Notes: generated from the sequence alone by a model not told the origin. DNA of 64,000 bases from Clostridiales bacterium COT073_COT-073 (GCA_003858485.1 RQYD01000016.1:1-64000), one strand, 5' to 3'; shown: positions 18,345 through 26,637, counted from the first letter of the stretch. Program-made: numbers and translations.

Positions 18345-18566
18345 ATGGCGAATTCTAATAAAATAGATGATTTAGTGGCAATGTTGGATCAGATGATGAC
18401 AAGCGGCAGCGGACATATCAATGTCCGCAATGAATCAGATGATATTGCAAATAGTCTGGCCGAAGTCGATACCAAAAAGTCAAGCGAATGTCAGCCCAAT
18501 ATGGCTTGCAGTGTTCCTACTTTGCATCAGGGCATTGATGATGACGAAAATGAACCGACGATCTAG
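18345..18566 (+). CDS. 73-aa pseudo-glycyl-radical-domain protein without the radical glycine
   Basis: The ATG at 18345 follows the pflB stop by one base. The first 27 residues (IDDLVAMLDQMM then SGHINV) parallel the start of the 81-aa glycyl-radical protein downstream ([12 protein letters not shown] then HHLNV), which in ordinary PFL is the segment leading into the radical domain. After that the sequence diverges: there is no RVSGYA motif, but there are Cys49 and Cys55 and an acidic tail (GIDDDENEP). It may be a duplicated and reshaped radical domain acting as a chaperone, plug or regulator of the split enzyme, or a decaying copy. The GTG nine bases upstream is an alternative start. Function unknown. 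Confidence 0.75.
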   Translation: MANSNKIDDLVAMLDQMMTSGSGHINVRNESDDIANSLAEVDTKKSSECQPNMACSVPTLHQGIDDDENEPTI

Positions 18567-18605
18567 CCAAATACACTTATTACGACTTAATAAAGGAGAT
18601 TTCAG

Positions 18606-18851
18606 ATGAACGAACAAAAAAATCAACAAATTGATAACTTAGTATCAATGTTAGATGGTTACGCTGAAAAAGGCGGACATCATTTAAATGTAAATGTATT
18701 TACCAAAGAAACTTTATTAGACGCTCAGGCACATCCTGAATTGTACCCACAATTGACTGTTCGTGTATCCGGTTATGCAGTAAACTTCGTTGACTTAACC
18801 AAAGAACAACAGGATGATGTTATTTCCCGTACTTTCCACGGCGAAATGTAA
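18606..18851 (+). CDS. grcA: Stand-alone glycyl-radical subunit of pyruvate formate-lyase (GrcA/YfiD-like)
   Basis: The 81-aa protein is the missing C-terminal domain of PFL. It contains [14 protein letters not shown] with the radical-bearing Gly56, and [18 protein letters not shown], which matches the last residues of E. coli PflB and YfiD/GrcA. In E. coli GrcA is a spare part that repairs oxygen-damaged PFL; here it appears to be the only glycyl-radical carrier for the adjacent 686-aa chain, so the active enzyme must be a complex. The ribosome binding site AAAGGAGAT is strong. The gene lies 39 bp after the 73-aa gene, and a double hairpin follows it. Confidence 0.92.
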   Translation: MNEQKNQQIDNLVSMLDGYAEKGGHHLNVNVFTKETLLDAQAHPELYPQLTVRVSGYAVNFVDLTKEQQDDVISRTFHGEM

Positions 18852-18929
18852 TCTCAATTTTAAATACCAGAAACATTAGCCTATGCTCTGTTTTTGGTAC
18901 ATCCTTGAGTCAAGTTTATAATAAAATGC

Positions 18930-18978
18930 AAAGGGATATTCCCTTTTTAAGAAAATACCCCACTCGGGGTATTTTCTT
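18930..18978 (+). terminator. Two tandem hairpins between the pfl genes and pflA
   Basis: AAAGGGATATTCCCTTT with a T tail (18930-18948) is followed immediately by a 13-bp stem, AAGAAAATACCCC (18949-18961) with GGGGTATTTTCTT (18966-18978). The pair probably stops or strongly reduces read-through, so that the activase is made in smaller amounts than the catalytic and radical subunits. Confidence 0.8.
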
Positions 18979-19010
18979 ACTTTCAAGCAATTCTCAGAAA
19001 GGAGGTTAAT

Positions 19011-19775
19011 ATGGACGGTTATATTCACTCAATTGAAACATTTGGTACGGTCGATGGTCCGGGGATCCGCTATGTGGTTTTTACTCAAGGCTGCCCCATG
19101 CGCTGTCTTTATTGCCATAACCCTGATACCTGGACACCCAAAATCGGCAATCAAAAAAGTGTTGAAGAAATTTTAAATGATTATGAATCTTATCGGCCTT
19201 TTTTAAAGGGCGGCGGATTAACGGTCACCGGCGGAGAACCCTTGATGCAGCTTGAGTTTGTTACCGAGTTATTCCGGGAAGCTAAAAAACGTAATATTCA
19301 TACTTGTCTTGATACTTCCGGCATTACCTTTAACCGTTCTGCCCAATATCTGCAGAAAATAGATGCGCTTTTGGAAAATGTTGATTTGGTTCTGCTTGAT
19401 ATCAAGCATATTGATCCCGACCGGCATCAGGTTTTAACTTCTATGCCAAATGCCCCAATTTTGGATTTTGCCCATTATTTAAAAGAAAAGCAAATTCCGG
19501 TTTGGATTCGTCACGTTGTCATTCCCATGGCTACTGACAAGCCTGAGTATTTGGAAAGACTTGGTTATTTCCTGGGTGATCTGAATAATATTAAAGCACT
19601 TGATGTCTTGCCTTATCATACTATGGGGAAAGATAAATACCGGCAGATGCATATGGTCTATCCGTTGGACGGTGTACCGCCAATGTCTACCAAAGGCACT
19701 GCTGAAGCTAAGCAGATCATTTTGTCCGGCATTAAAAAGCGCCTAAAAGATAAATTAAATAAAGTTCAATCTTAA
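19011..19775 (+). CDS. pflA: Pyruvate formate-lyase activating enzyme
   Basis: A 254-aa radical SAM enzyme. The iron-sulphur motif Cys28-x3-Cys32-x2-Cys35 lies in GCPMRCLYCHN, followed by the SAM-binding GGEP segment (TVTGGEPLMQ). It uses S-adenosylmethionine to place the radical on the glycine of PFL; here its substrate must be the separate 81-aa protein, probably docked on the 686-aa chain. The length is that of standard PflA. GAAAGGAGG precedes the ATG. It is the last gene of the locus and is closed by a large hairpin. Confidence 0.95.
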   Translation: MDGYIHSIETFGTVDGPGIRYVVFTQGCPMRCLYCHNPDTWTPKIGNQKSVEEILNDYESYRPFLKGGGLTVTGGEPLMQLEFVTELFREAKKRNIHTCLDTSGITFNRSAQYLQKIDALLENVDLVLLDIKHIDPDRHQVLTSMPNAPILDFAHYLKEKQIPVWIRHVVIPMATDKPEYLERLGYFLGDLNNIKALDVLPYHTMGKDKYRQMHMVYPLDGVPPMSTKGTAEAKQIILSGIKKRLKDKLNKVQS

Positions 19776-19786
19776 AAGTGGACTAT

Positions 19787-19848
19787 TCTCAGACAGGGGT
19801 CGCTGTCAATGATTGTTGATCATTGGGCAGCCGCCCCTGTCTTGTATT
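19787..19848 (+). terminator. Terminator after pflA
   Basis: AGACAGGGG with CGCTG pairs imperfectly with CAGCCGCCCCTGTCT, enclosing an inner ATGATTGTTGATCAT stem, and is followed by TTGTATTT. It starts about 20 bp after the pflA stop. Confidence 0.75.
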
Positions 19849-19906
19849 TAGCCAGGCAATCATTGCATATTTATTTATAATATGCGCATTTTTATTTAAT
19901 TGAAAA

Positions 19907-19921
19907 TGAGAATAGTTATCA
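19907..19921. promoter_or_regulatory. Fur-like box upstream of the ferredoxin gene
   Basis: TGAGAATAGTTATCA differs from the 7-1-7 Fur consensus TGATAATNATTATCA at two positions. It lies about 50 bp before the ferredoxin promoter. The distance makes direct repression uncertain. Confidence 0.35.
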
Positions 19922-19968
19922 ATCCCGCTCTGAGACTGGATTTGCGAAAAATATTTTTATAAAAACAC

Positions 19969-19997
19969 TTGCATTTTTTCTAAATATATTGTATACT
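19969..19997 (+). promoter_or_regulatory. Ferredoxin promoter
   Basis: TTGCAT (19969-19974) and TATACT (19992-19997) are separated by exactly 17 bp. The leader to the ATG at 20134 is about 130 bases and includes, at about 20070-20096, a fragment ending GGGAAAGTTGAGT like the right end of the dispersed palindromic elements. Confidence 0.7.
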
Positions 19998-20133
19998 ACA
20001 TCCATAAGTAATGAAACTGATTTGGAAAATGGTTTGTAGAATCAGCAAATTACAAACTCCGCTTTCACGCATTCCGCGGGAAAGTTGAGTTACAGAATAA
20101 GGTTTAAATAAGGTTATTTAAGGAGGTTTCATT

Positions 20134-20298
20134 ATGGCATATGTAATTACTGACGAATGTATTGCTTGTGGAGCTTGTGAAGCTGAGTGCCCAACTGAGG
20201 CGATTTCTGCAGGCGATATCTACTCAATTGATGCAGATAAATGTATTGATTGCGGCGCTTGCGCTGATGTTTGCCCGGTAGATGCACCGAAGGCTTAA
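20134..20298 (+). CDS. 2[4Fe-4S] ferredoxin
   Basis: A 54-aa clostridial-type ferredoxin with two C-x2-C-x2-C-x3-C-P motifs: CIACGACEAECP near the N-terminus and CIDCGACADVCP near the C-terminus. It is a small acidic cytoplasmic electron carrier for pyruvate oxidation, hydrogenase or Rnf-type reactions. The start is set by AAGGAGG nine bases upstream. The gene has its own good promoter and a terminator, so it is a single-gene unit, common for this abundant protein. Confidence 0.95.
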   Translation: MAYVITDECIACGACEAECPTEAISAGDIYSIDADKCIDCGACADVCPVDAPKA

Positions 20299-20320
20299 TA
20301 AGTACAGAAAATGAAAATCG

Positions 20321-20354
20321 AAGGCTTTATCCATTAATTTGGGTAAAGCCTTTT
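20321..20354. terminator. Terminator after ferredoxin
   Basis: AAGGCTTTA (20321-20329) pairs with TAAAGCCTT (20344-20352), followed by TTT. It lies between convergent genes and may serve both. Confidence 0.8.
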
Positions 20355-20365
20355 TCCGTTATATA

Positions 20366-21709
20366 TTATTGTCCTTTCCGCTTTTCCAGTGCCAGACCGA
20401 TCAGTCGATCGGTCTGATCCGCCATGAAAAGAGGGATGTTCAGGATATCATTATCCAATTTCAAATTATCCAGAGAAAAGCGAATACGTAGCTTGACTTT
20501 ATCCGAAAATAATTCCTTAAACCTCTTAAGGCTTTTACTGGATGTATTGGTATCAGATTTTACTTCTACAGGGAAAATATCATTCTCCCGTTGAATCAGA
20601 AAATCCACCTCATACGGAGGATTGCTCTGCGCCCAGTAACGTGGCATCACTTCAAACTGGGTAGTCAGGGCCTGCACTACAAAGTTTTCTGTCAATGCCC
20701 CCTTGAACTCCGTAAATAGTCTGTTTCCTTCTCCAAAAGCTGTAGGTGCCAGTTGTGCCAGACGACGAAGCAGGCCTACATCCACCAAATAAATCTTAAA
20801 TGCAGACAAGTCATCATAGGCAGTCACCGGCAGGCCGGGAGCAGTACTGCGATAGATTTTATGTACCAGCTGTGCATCTACCAACCATTGCAAGGCATCC
20901 TCGTATTCACGGGCACGTGCCCCTTCTTTGACAACCTTGTAAATGAACTTTTTGTTCTCACGAGCCAATTGTGAGGGTATCGCTTTCCAAATCATGGAAA
21001 TCTTTGGAAATTGACTGATATTGGGATGCTTGGCAAAATCACGCTCGTAGGCATCGATAATACCTGACAAAACCTCCTGCATAGCAGCTATATCTCGCGC
21101 TTCTGTCCACATCAGCACTGATTCAGGCATACCGCCGGTCACGTAATACATCTTCAATTTTTCAGATAGTGGATTAAAGAATGCATCGGGAATTGGTGCA
21201 ATGGTATCCACTCCTTCCAGGTATCTAGCAAGATTTTCATCACCATTGGCAAGTAGAATTTCTGAGAAAGTCATAGGATTCATCTGCATGAAATTGACCT
21301 TGCCCACCGGAAAGGAGGATGGTTTTGCCAGAGCAATCCCCAGCAAAGAACCGGCACAGGCAATATGATACTGCGGGGCATTCTCACAGAAATATTTCAT
21401 GGCGTTAATGACTTTGGGGCAATCCTGTACTTCATCAAAGATAATAAGTGTCTTTTCCGGTATAATTCTTTGACCACCGGCCAGCATAAGATTTTGCAAG
21501 ATACGCTCTACATCCTTGGTGGTTTCAAAAAACTGCTTGTATTCTTCATTTTCGTCAAAGTTAAAATAAGCAATATTTTCATAATAACGCTTACCAAACT
21601 CTTTCAAACTCCAAGTTTTTCCTACCTGACGCACTCCTTTTAAAATCAGAGGCTTGCGGTATGGTGAATTCTTCCATGCCAGCAAGTTTTTTAAAATAAA
21701 TCGTTCCAT
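20366..21709 (-). CDS. AAA-family ATPase with DUF4143 domain
   Basis: The 447-aa protein has Walker A GVRQVGKT (about residue 25) and Walker B LIIFDEVQD (about residue 89) in an AAA_14 domain, then a C-terminal DUF4143 region that ends in a restriction-endonuclease-like motif, YEVDFLIQ followed by FPVEVKSD. Such proteins are widespread orphan ATPases in anaerobes with no settled role; links to defence or DNA processing have been proposed for the fold. AGGAGGTGA precedes the ATG. It is transcribed alone, and three 33-bp direct repeats sit directly upstream. Confidence 0.85.
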   Translation of the reverse strand: MERFILKNLLAWKNSPYRKPLILKGVRQVGKTWSLKEFGKRYYENIAYFNFDENEEYKQFFETTKDVERILQNLMLAGGQRIIPEKTLIIFDEVQDCPKVINAMKYFCENAPQYHIACAGSLLGIALAKPSSFPVGKVNFMQMNPMTFSEILLANGDENLARYLEGVDTIAPIPDAFFNPLSEKLKMYYVTGGMPESVLMWTEARDIAAMQEVLSGIIDAYERDFAKHPNISQFPKISMIWKAIPSQLARENKKFIYKVVKEGARAREYEDALQWLVDAQLVHKIYRSTAPGLPVTAYDDLSAFKIYLVDVGLLRRLAQLAPTAFGEGNRLFTEFKGALTENFVVQALTTQFEVMPRYWAQSNPPYEVDFLIQRENDIFPVEVKSDTNTSSKSLKRFKELFSDKVKLRIRFSLDNLKLDNDILNIPLFMADQTDRLIGLALEKRKGQ

Positions 21710-21721
21710 CGATTCACCTCC

Positions 21722-21800
21722 TCACATTTTTATTAGGTAATATGTGTATTGTTATCACATTTTTATTTAAGATTATGTGTTGAATGATCACGTTTTTATT
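21722..21800. repeat. 33-bp iterons upstream of the DUF4143 ATPase
   Basis: TCACATTTTTATT occurs at 21722-21734 and 21755-21767 and, with one change (TCACG), at 21788-21800, with an exact 33-bp period. ATGTGT recurs at 21742 and 21775 with the same period. The array starts about 12 bp before the ATPase start codon on the minus strand, covering where its promoter should be, so it may be an operator array. Confidence 0.65.
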
Positions 21801-22104
21801 ATATACGAAAGAACAGAAAATTACAACTCCCAGCCTAATTTTTCCAGTCATGAGCTTCATATATATAGCCGAAAGTATGACTGTCGGAACAGATAAAGAC
21901 ACCTTTGTCATCAGCTATATCCTTCCCACTACTAGGGCAAACAAGGGACTTTCATTCATTAGAAACACTTACCGCAAGGCCAACTAGCAAAGGCATTGCC
22001 AACCAATAGTAGCCAGCAATGCCTTCATATGCTTTTTCTTACTTTTTTATTCTACTTTTCATTTTTTAGGTACTATTTGGCAACAGCCCCTTTTACTTTT
22101 CCAT
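21801..22104. other. Intergenic region with hairpin
   Basis: AAGGCATTGC near 21991 pairs with GCAATGCCTT near 22015, and a CAACAGCCCC stretch lies near 22082, like the end of the 9902-10001 palindrome. The minus-strand TPM-like gene ends at 22105; the hairpin could be its terminator. No gene is supported. Confidence 0.45.
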
Positions 22105-25100
22105 TTATTTTTTGCTTTCATCAACTGATTCTGGATTTGGGATAGCTGAATCTTGCCCCTCTAAATTCTGTGGATAATATCCGCTTTGCGGGTTATAATT
22201 GGCCTGACCGTAATTCGGATCATAGCTTTGGCCATAAACCGGCTGTTGATAGCCCTGATAACCCTGGCCATAAACATTCGTCATTTCCGGGGTAGTACCT
22301 GCATTATCCTGCCCGTAATTCTGAGGATAGCTGCCTGCCATTCCCGGTAAATTACCGGTATTCATTTGCCCGTAATTCGGGTCATAGGTCTGACCATAGC
22401 CCATTTGTTGGTAGTTTTGATCGCCCTGGCCATAATCACCAGTGTTCGACACATTCCCAGCATTCAACTGACCATAATTGGAGCCAGATTGACCATAGCC
22501 TGCCTGCTGATAGCCTTGATAGCTCTGCGGAGAGTCACTCATTCCCGGTGCGTTGCCAGTATTCAGCGGAACATTATTGGGATCATAGGTCTGATCATAA
22601 ACCGGCTGTTGATAGCCCTGATAACCCTGTCCATAAGCATTCATCATTTCCGGTGTATTCCCTGCATTATCCTGTTCGTAATTCTGAGGATAGCTGCCTG
22701 TCATTCCCGGCAAATTACCGGCATTCATTTGATCATAATTCGGATCATAGGTCTGGCCATAGCCCATTTGTTGGTAGTTTTGATAACCCTGGCCATAACC
22801 ACCAGTCTCCGATACATTACCGGCATTCAGCTGACTATAATTCTGGTCAGACTGGTCATAACCTGCCTGCTGATAGTTAGCCATATTTCCACCAGTAAAA
22901 GCAGTATTGCCCTGGCCATAATTTGAGTCATAGTTTTGTCCGTAAACTGGTTGTTGATAGCTTGCTGTACTTCCTTCAGCTGACGGATTATCAGCATTCA
23001 GTTGGTCCGTATATCCGGTATCACCAAAGCTTTCAGTTGGCTGTTGTACTTCACTCATTGTTTCTGCTGGCTGTTCATCTGTTGTTGGGGCCGGTGACTC
23101 CGCATAACCGCCAGCCATTTCCACCGGCTGTTCAACATATCCGGTATCACCAGTATAGCTTGTGGTTTCTACCGGTTGTTCCGTATATCCGGTAGCACTG
23201 GTATTCTCGGTCGGTTGCTCTGTATCTCCGCTATAGCCAGTATAACCTGTGGTTTCTACCGGTTGTTCAGCATATCCGGTAGCACTGGTATTCTCGGTCG
23301 GCTGCTCTGTATATCCGATATCACCTGTAGTTTCTGGCGGCTGTTGTACTTCACTCATTGTTTCTGCCGGTTGTTCATCTGTTGTTGGGGCCGGTGACTC
23401 CGCATAACCGCCGGCCATTTCCACCGGCTGCTCAACATATCCAGTAGCACTGGTATTCTCGGTCGGCTGCTCTGTATATCCGATATCACCTGTAGTTTCT
23501 GCCGGCTGTTGTACTTCACTTATTGTTTCAGTCGGTTGTTCATCTGTTGTTGGGGCCAGTGACTCCGCATAACCGCCAGCCATTTCCACCGGCTGTTCAA
23601 CATATCCGGTATCACCAGTATTCTCGGTCGACTGCTCTGTATATCCGGTATAACCAGTATAGCCTGTCGTTTCTACCGGTTGTTCTGTGTATCCGGTATA
23701 ACCTGTTGTTTCTGCCGGCTGTTCTGTGTATTCGGTATATCCGGTATAGCCTGCATTTTCTGTCGGTTCTGTATAACCGCTATAAGCTGTCGTTTCAGAC
23801 GGCTGTTCTGCATACCCAGTATAGCCTGTTGTTTCTGCCGGTTGTTCCGTATATCCGGTATATCCTATATTCTCGGTCGGCTGTTCTGCATACCCAGTAT
23901 AGCCGGTAGTTCCTGCCGGTTGTTCCGTATATCCGGTATAGCTTGCGGTTTCTGTTGACTGCTCTGTGTATCCGGTATAGCCTGTATTTTCTGTCGGTTC
24001 TGTATAACCGCTATAAGCTGTAGTTTCAGACGGCTGTTCTGCATATCCAGTATAGCCTGTCGTTTCTACCGGCTGTTCTGTATATCCGGCATAGCCTGCA
24101 TTTTCTGCCGGTTGTTCCGCATATCCGGTATAACCGGTATTCGGATTTACTCCTTCCGGCGAAACCGGCGCTTTCTTTTTCTTGCTCTTTCCGGCTAAGG
24201 CTAAAATAATAATTAAAATAATCAATACTACTGCCACAGCTGCAATAATAATGATCCACTGATTATTGTTACCTTTTTTGGCTGGATCAGTCTTGCCATC
24301 TTTATTATCTGCCGCCGAGTCCTGTGCCTTTGGCTGATCTTTCTTCAAATCGCCCTGACCACTGGCTGATATCAACTTATCTTCACTTAATTGGAAAAAA
24401 GTCTTAGCTGCCGCTTCCGGTCCATTGGCCGTGAAATCCGCTTTTACTTTGGATAAGATCGATTCATTTACTAATTTGGCGATTTCCTTATCCTGCCCAA
24501 AATAAGCCACTTCTGCTTCATTATTTTCCTCAAAAAGAGCCAGCACCAATTTATTTTCATCCAGTCCGGCTGCTTTCATCACTTTCTGGTATTGTTTCAG
24601 CCAATCCGCAGCATTGGCATAATTTTCCAAAGAGTTTTTGGATATGATAATTGGTTCCAAACCAGCTTTTTTAATGTTGTTTACCTGGCTGGAAAAATCA
24701 AAACCAATAAAAGTCAGCGGTTCATCGATCATCAAATATTCTTCACCGGCTTCCATTGCTTTTAAAGTCGTATAAAAATCCAATAAGCTCAATTGGTATC
24801 TGATAATGTTTTCCCCGCTAAAACCATCTTTTTTCAGCTGTTTTTCCAAGGAAGAAAATACCGGGGTAAAATATTTTTCATTTTCCTTTAAATAATCCTC
24901 GGTCGCGCCGGTCGAATACATGACCAGACGCTCACCCATTTGATCAAAGAAAAATGCCATCCCTGGGACCTGGCCCATAAGATTGCCATAAAATACATTC
25001 AGGGCTTCCTTCATGTCATCTTCTGTCATTTCTTCCGGATGATAAACCAAAGTCAGAAGTTTTTCATTATACTTCTGGTCAAAATCCATTGCCTGCTTTT

Positions 25101-26106
25101 CCAATAAGCGGACCTGATCATCAGTCAGAACCGCCTGGCGATTATCTACATAATCACTGGTCGGCTGATAATCACTATCTCCCGTATTTGTTTGAGCCAT
25201 TGGCACCTTGGCATACGGCTCGACAAATTTCTCAATTGCATAAACAATCCCCAAGACATCCATACCTTCCAATTTGACCTTAATATCAGTCAGCAGGCCA
25301 TCCAGTGCTTCCTGTTCATATTGCTTGGCCGAAAGACCATAAAAACGCAGATCAAACTTATCCGCTGTGTCATCATAGATCAAAAATACTCCCGATTTTT
25401 GCTCGCCAACTCCATAACCCTGAGAAATAAAGTAATCATCCACATACAATTCATATAAGCCTGCCGGAAATCCTGGATTCAAAAGCAAAACAATATTTTG
25501 ACTGTAAACTTCCCGCCAGGCAGCAATCTCCTGACTGGCTGCTGCAATGATATCAAAAGAGATCTGCTCCGGTCCCAGTTCATTGATAACAGGATAAAAA
25601 TAAGTTCTGCTTAAATCAATAAAATCATAAATCAATAACTCAAAGCTACCGCTTTCCTCGTATGATGCGTCCAAAGTCCGAACCATATGAGCAGTTTGAT
25701 AATTGGTGTAATTCATTTGCTCCCGGTAAGTCGGCACCACTGCGGTCATCACTTTTCCGTCAGATGCCTTATTGATAAAAAGGAACAAAGAGCCATATAG
25801 TTCGCCTTCATACAGGCCATAGCCCTGCTCCTGCGTTAAATTCAGTGCTTCCTGGATCAACGCCTCCGGTGCTGGCAATGCATTTTCTGCCAGGGTGACG
25901 ATAATGGTTTCGGTTTCGGCATTATTGGCTAACCACTGGTTAAGACTGCCTTCCAGCCGATCTTCAAGCCAATTCCCCTTATCGATCACATAATTGCTTT
26001 CTAATGTTGTGCCCCGCACCGGCATGGAAAAAAGTGTCAGCACTAAAATCAAACTGAAACAAAGACTAAAACTTTTTTGCCATTTCTGCTTTATTTGCTT
26101 TTTCAT
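22105..26106 (-). CDS. TPM-like membrane protein with Tyr/Gln/Gly-rich repeat tail
   Basis: The start is set at the ATG at 26106 (MKKQIKQKWQKSF) by AAAGGAGG; upstream in-frame codons lack a site. The 1333-aa protein has a signal peptide, about 580 extracellular residues with two TPM_phosphatase-like segments (YVIDKGNWLEDRLEGSL, and RQAVLTDDQVRLLEKQAMDF), then one membrane helix near residues 614-638 (IIIIAAVAVVLIILIIILAL) and a basic stop-transfer KSKKKK. The rest, about 690 residues, is low complexity. First come some thirty GYTGYTEQP-like units (about 650-1040), then Y/Q/G/N-rich units such as YGQGYQNYQQMGYGQ (about 1040-1310). By the positive-inside rule the tail is cytoplasmic. Repeat number is prone to slippage. 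Function unknown. Confidence 0.82.
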   Translation of the reverse strand: MKKQIKQKWQKSFSLCFSLILVLTLFSMPVRGTTLESNYVIDKGNWLEDRLEGSLNQWLANNAETETIIVTLAENALPAPEALIQEALNLTQEQGYGLYEGELYGSLFLFINKASDGKVMTAVVPTYREQMNYTNYQTAHMVRTLDASYEESGSFELLIYDFIDLSRTYFYPVINELGPEQISFDIIAAASQEIAAWREVYSQNIVLLLNPGFPAGLYELYVDDYFISQGYGVGEQKSGVFLIYDDTADKFDLRFYGLSAKQYEQEALDGLLTDIKVKLEGMDVLGIVYAIEKFVEPYAKVPMAQTNTGDSDYQPTSDYVDNRQAVLTDDQVRLLEKQAMDFDQKYNEKLLTLVYHPEEMTEDDMKEALNVFYGNLMGQVPGMAFFFDQMGERLVMYSTGATEDYLKENEKYFTPVFSSLEKQLKKDGFSGENIIRYQLSLLDFYTTLKAMEAGEEYLMIDEPLTFIGFDFSSQVNNIKKAGLEPIIISKNSLENYANAADWLKQYQKVMKAAGLDENKLVLALFEENNEAEVAYFGQDKEIAKLVNESILSKVKADFTANGPEAAAKTFFQLSEDKLISASGQGDLKKDQPKAQDSAADNKDGKTDPAKKGNNNQWIIIIAAVAVVLIILIIILALAGKSKKKKAPVSPEGVNPNTGYTGYAEQPAENAGYAGYTEQPVETTGYTGYAEQPSETTAYSGYTEPTENTGYTGYTEQSTETASYTGYTEQPAGTTGYTGYAEQPTENIGYTGYTEQPAETTGYTGYAEQPSETTAYSGYTEPTENAGYTGYTEYTEQPAETTGYTGYTEQPVETTGYTGYTGYTEQSTENTGDTGYVEQPVEMAGGYAESLAPTTDEQPTETISEVQQPAETTGDIGYTEQPTENTSATGYVEQPVEMAGGYAESPAPTTDEQPAETMSEVQQPPETTGDIGYTEQPTENTSATGYAEQPVETTGYTGYSGDTEQPTENTSATGYTEQPVETTSYTGDTGYVEQPVEMAGGYAESPAPTTDEQPAETMSEVQQPTESFGDTGYTDQLNADNPSAEGSTASYQQPVYGQNYDSNYGQGNTAFTGGNMANYQQAGYDQSDQNYSQLNAGNVSETGGYGQGYQNYQQMGYGQTYDPNYDQMNAGNLPGMTGSYPQNYEQDNAGNTPEMMNAYGQGYQGYQQPVYDQTYDPNNVPLNTGNAPGMSDSPQSYQGYQQAGYGQSGSNYGQLNAGNVSNTGDYGQGDQNYQQMGYGQTYDPNYGQMNTGNLPGMAGSYPQNYGQDNAGTTPEMTNVYGQGYQGYQQPVYGQSYDPNYGQANYNPQSGYYPQNLEGQDSAIPNPESVDESKK
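22985..24165 (-). repeat. Coding tandem repeats, YTGYxEQPxE type
   Basis: About 1.2 kb of imperfect tandem repeats of roughly 33-42 bp, encoding variants of GYTGYTEQPAETT, with a longer higher-order block (VEMAGGYAES through EVQQP) present three times, at about 23060-23130, 23350-23430 and 23520-23600. A second repeat type (YGQ/YQQ units) continues to about 22190. Apparent open frames on the plus strand here are mirror images of this composition. Confidence 0.85.
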
Positions 26107-26261
26107 AATATCCTCCTTTACTCTGCTCCCGCACATATTTTTACTTTGTTTTTCCGAAAACATTTTTTGATAAATAGCCAGATAATTCATCTATTTAAAG
26201 AAGTAAAAACAGTTTTCAATTTATTATACCCATTTTTGATTTGTTTTTCAAGAAAAAGAAA

Positions 26262-26283
26262 GGAGAAAGTTAAACTTTCTCCT
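26262..26283 (-). terminator. Terminator of the feo operon
   Basis: GGAGAAAGTT and AACTTTCTCC form a tight hairpin; on the minus strand it is followed by TTTCTTTTTCTTG. It lies about 20 bp after the stop of the last feo-linked gene. Confidence 0.85.
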
Positions 26284-26301
26284 CCATTATTGACTGACTA
26301 T

Positions 26302-26511
26302 TTACTTCTTTTTCTTCATTTCTGACTGTAAATTTTCAACCATATGGGCAGTAGCGCAGCCTGCCTGATCACATCCTCCGCAACCACAGCCACAGCTACT
26401 TTTCCCCTGCTTATGATTTTGAGTTAAATGATATGCTACAAACACCACCATGGCAATCAACAGCAGCAACACAAAAATCGTGCCGCCATTTTGAACAATA
26501 AATTCCATCAT
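26302..26511 (-). CDS. FeoB-associated Cys-rich membrane protein
   Basis: This 69-aa protein has one N-terminal membrane helix (FVLLLLIAMVVFVAYHL) and a cysteine cluster CGCGCGGCDQAGC (about residues 40-52), the pattern of small proteins found after feoB in Firmicutes. It may help iron(II) handling at the FeoB pore or act like FeoC, but no role is proven. It ends the feo operon, 126 bp after feoB, and is followed by the terminator. Confidence 0.85.
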   Translation of the reverse strand: MMEFIVQNGGTIFVLLLLIAMVVFVAYHLTQNHKQGKSSCGCGCGGCDQAGCATAHMVENLQSEMKKKK

Positions 26512-26637
26512 ACCTTGTCCTACTTTCTAAATCTTTAGCCTGTGCAACTTGCTGCCTCCCTAATCAGAATGAGATTTTCCCGTCATTTTTGGATCTGACT
26601 GAATCATCCTTTAAGCCGATCCGGAATTTAACCTGTC

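Noticed and set aside
22366-23958. Several long plus-strand frames opposite the Tyr/Gln-rich repeats
   Set aside because: They are compositional shadows of the tandem repeats on the minus strand, with Ile/His/Ser runs and no ribosome binding sites.
22985-24165. CRISPR-like regular repetition
   Set aside because: Repeats are contiguous, variable and in frame within one coding sequence; there are no unique spacers and no cas genes.
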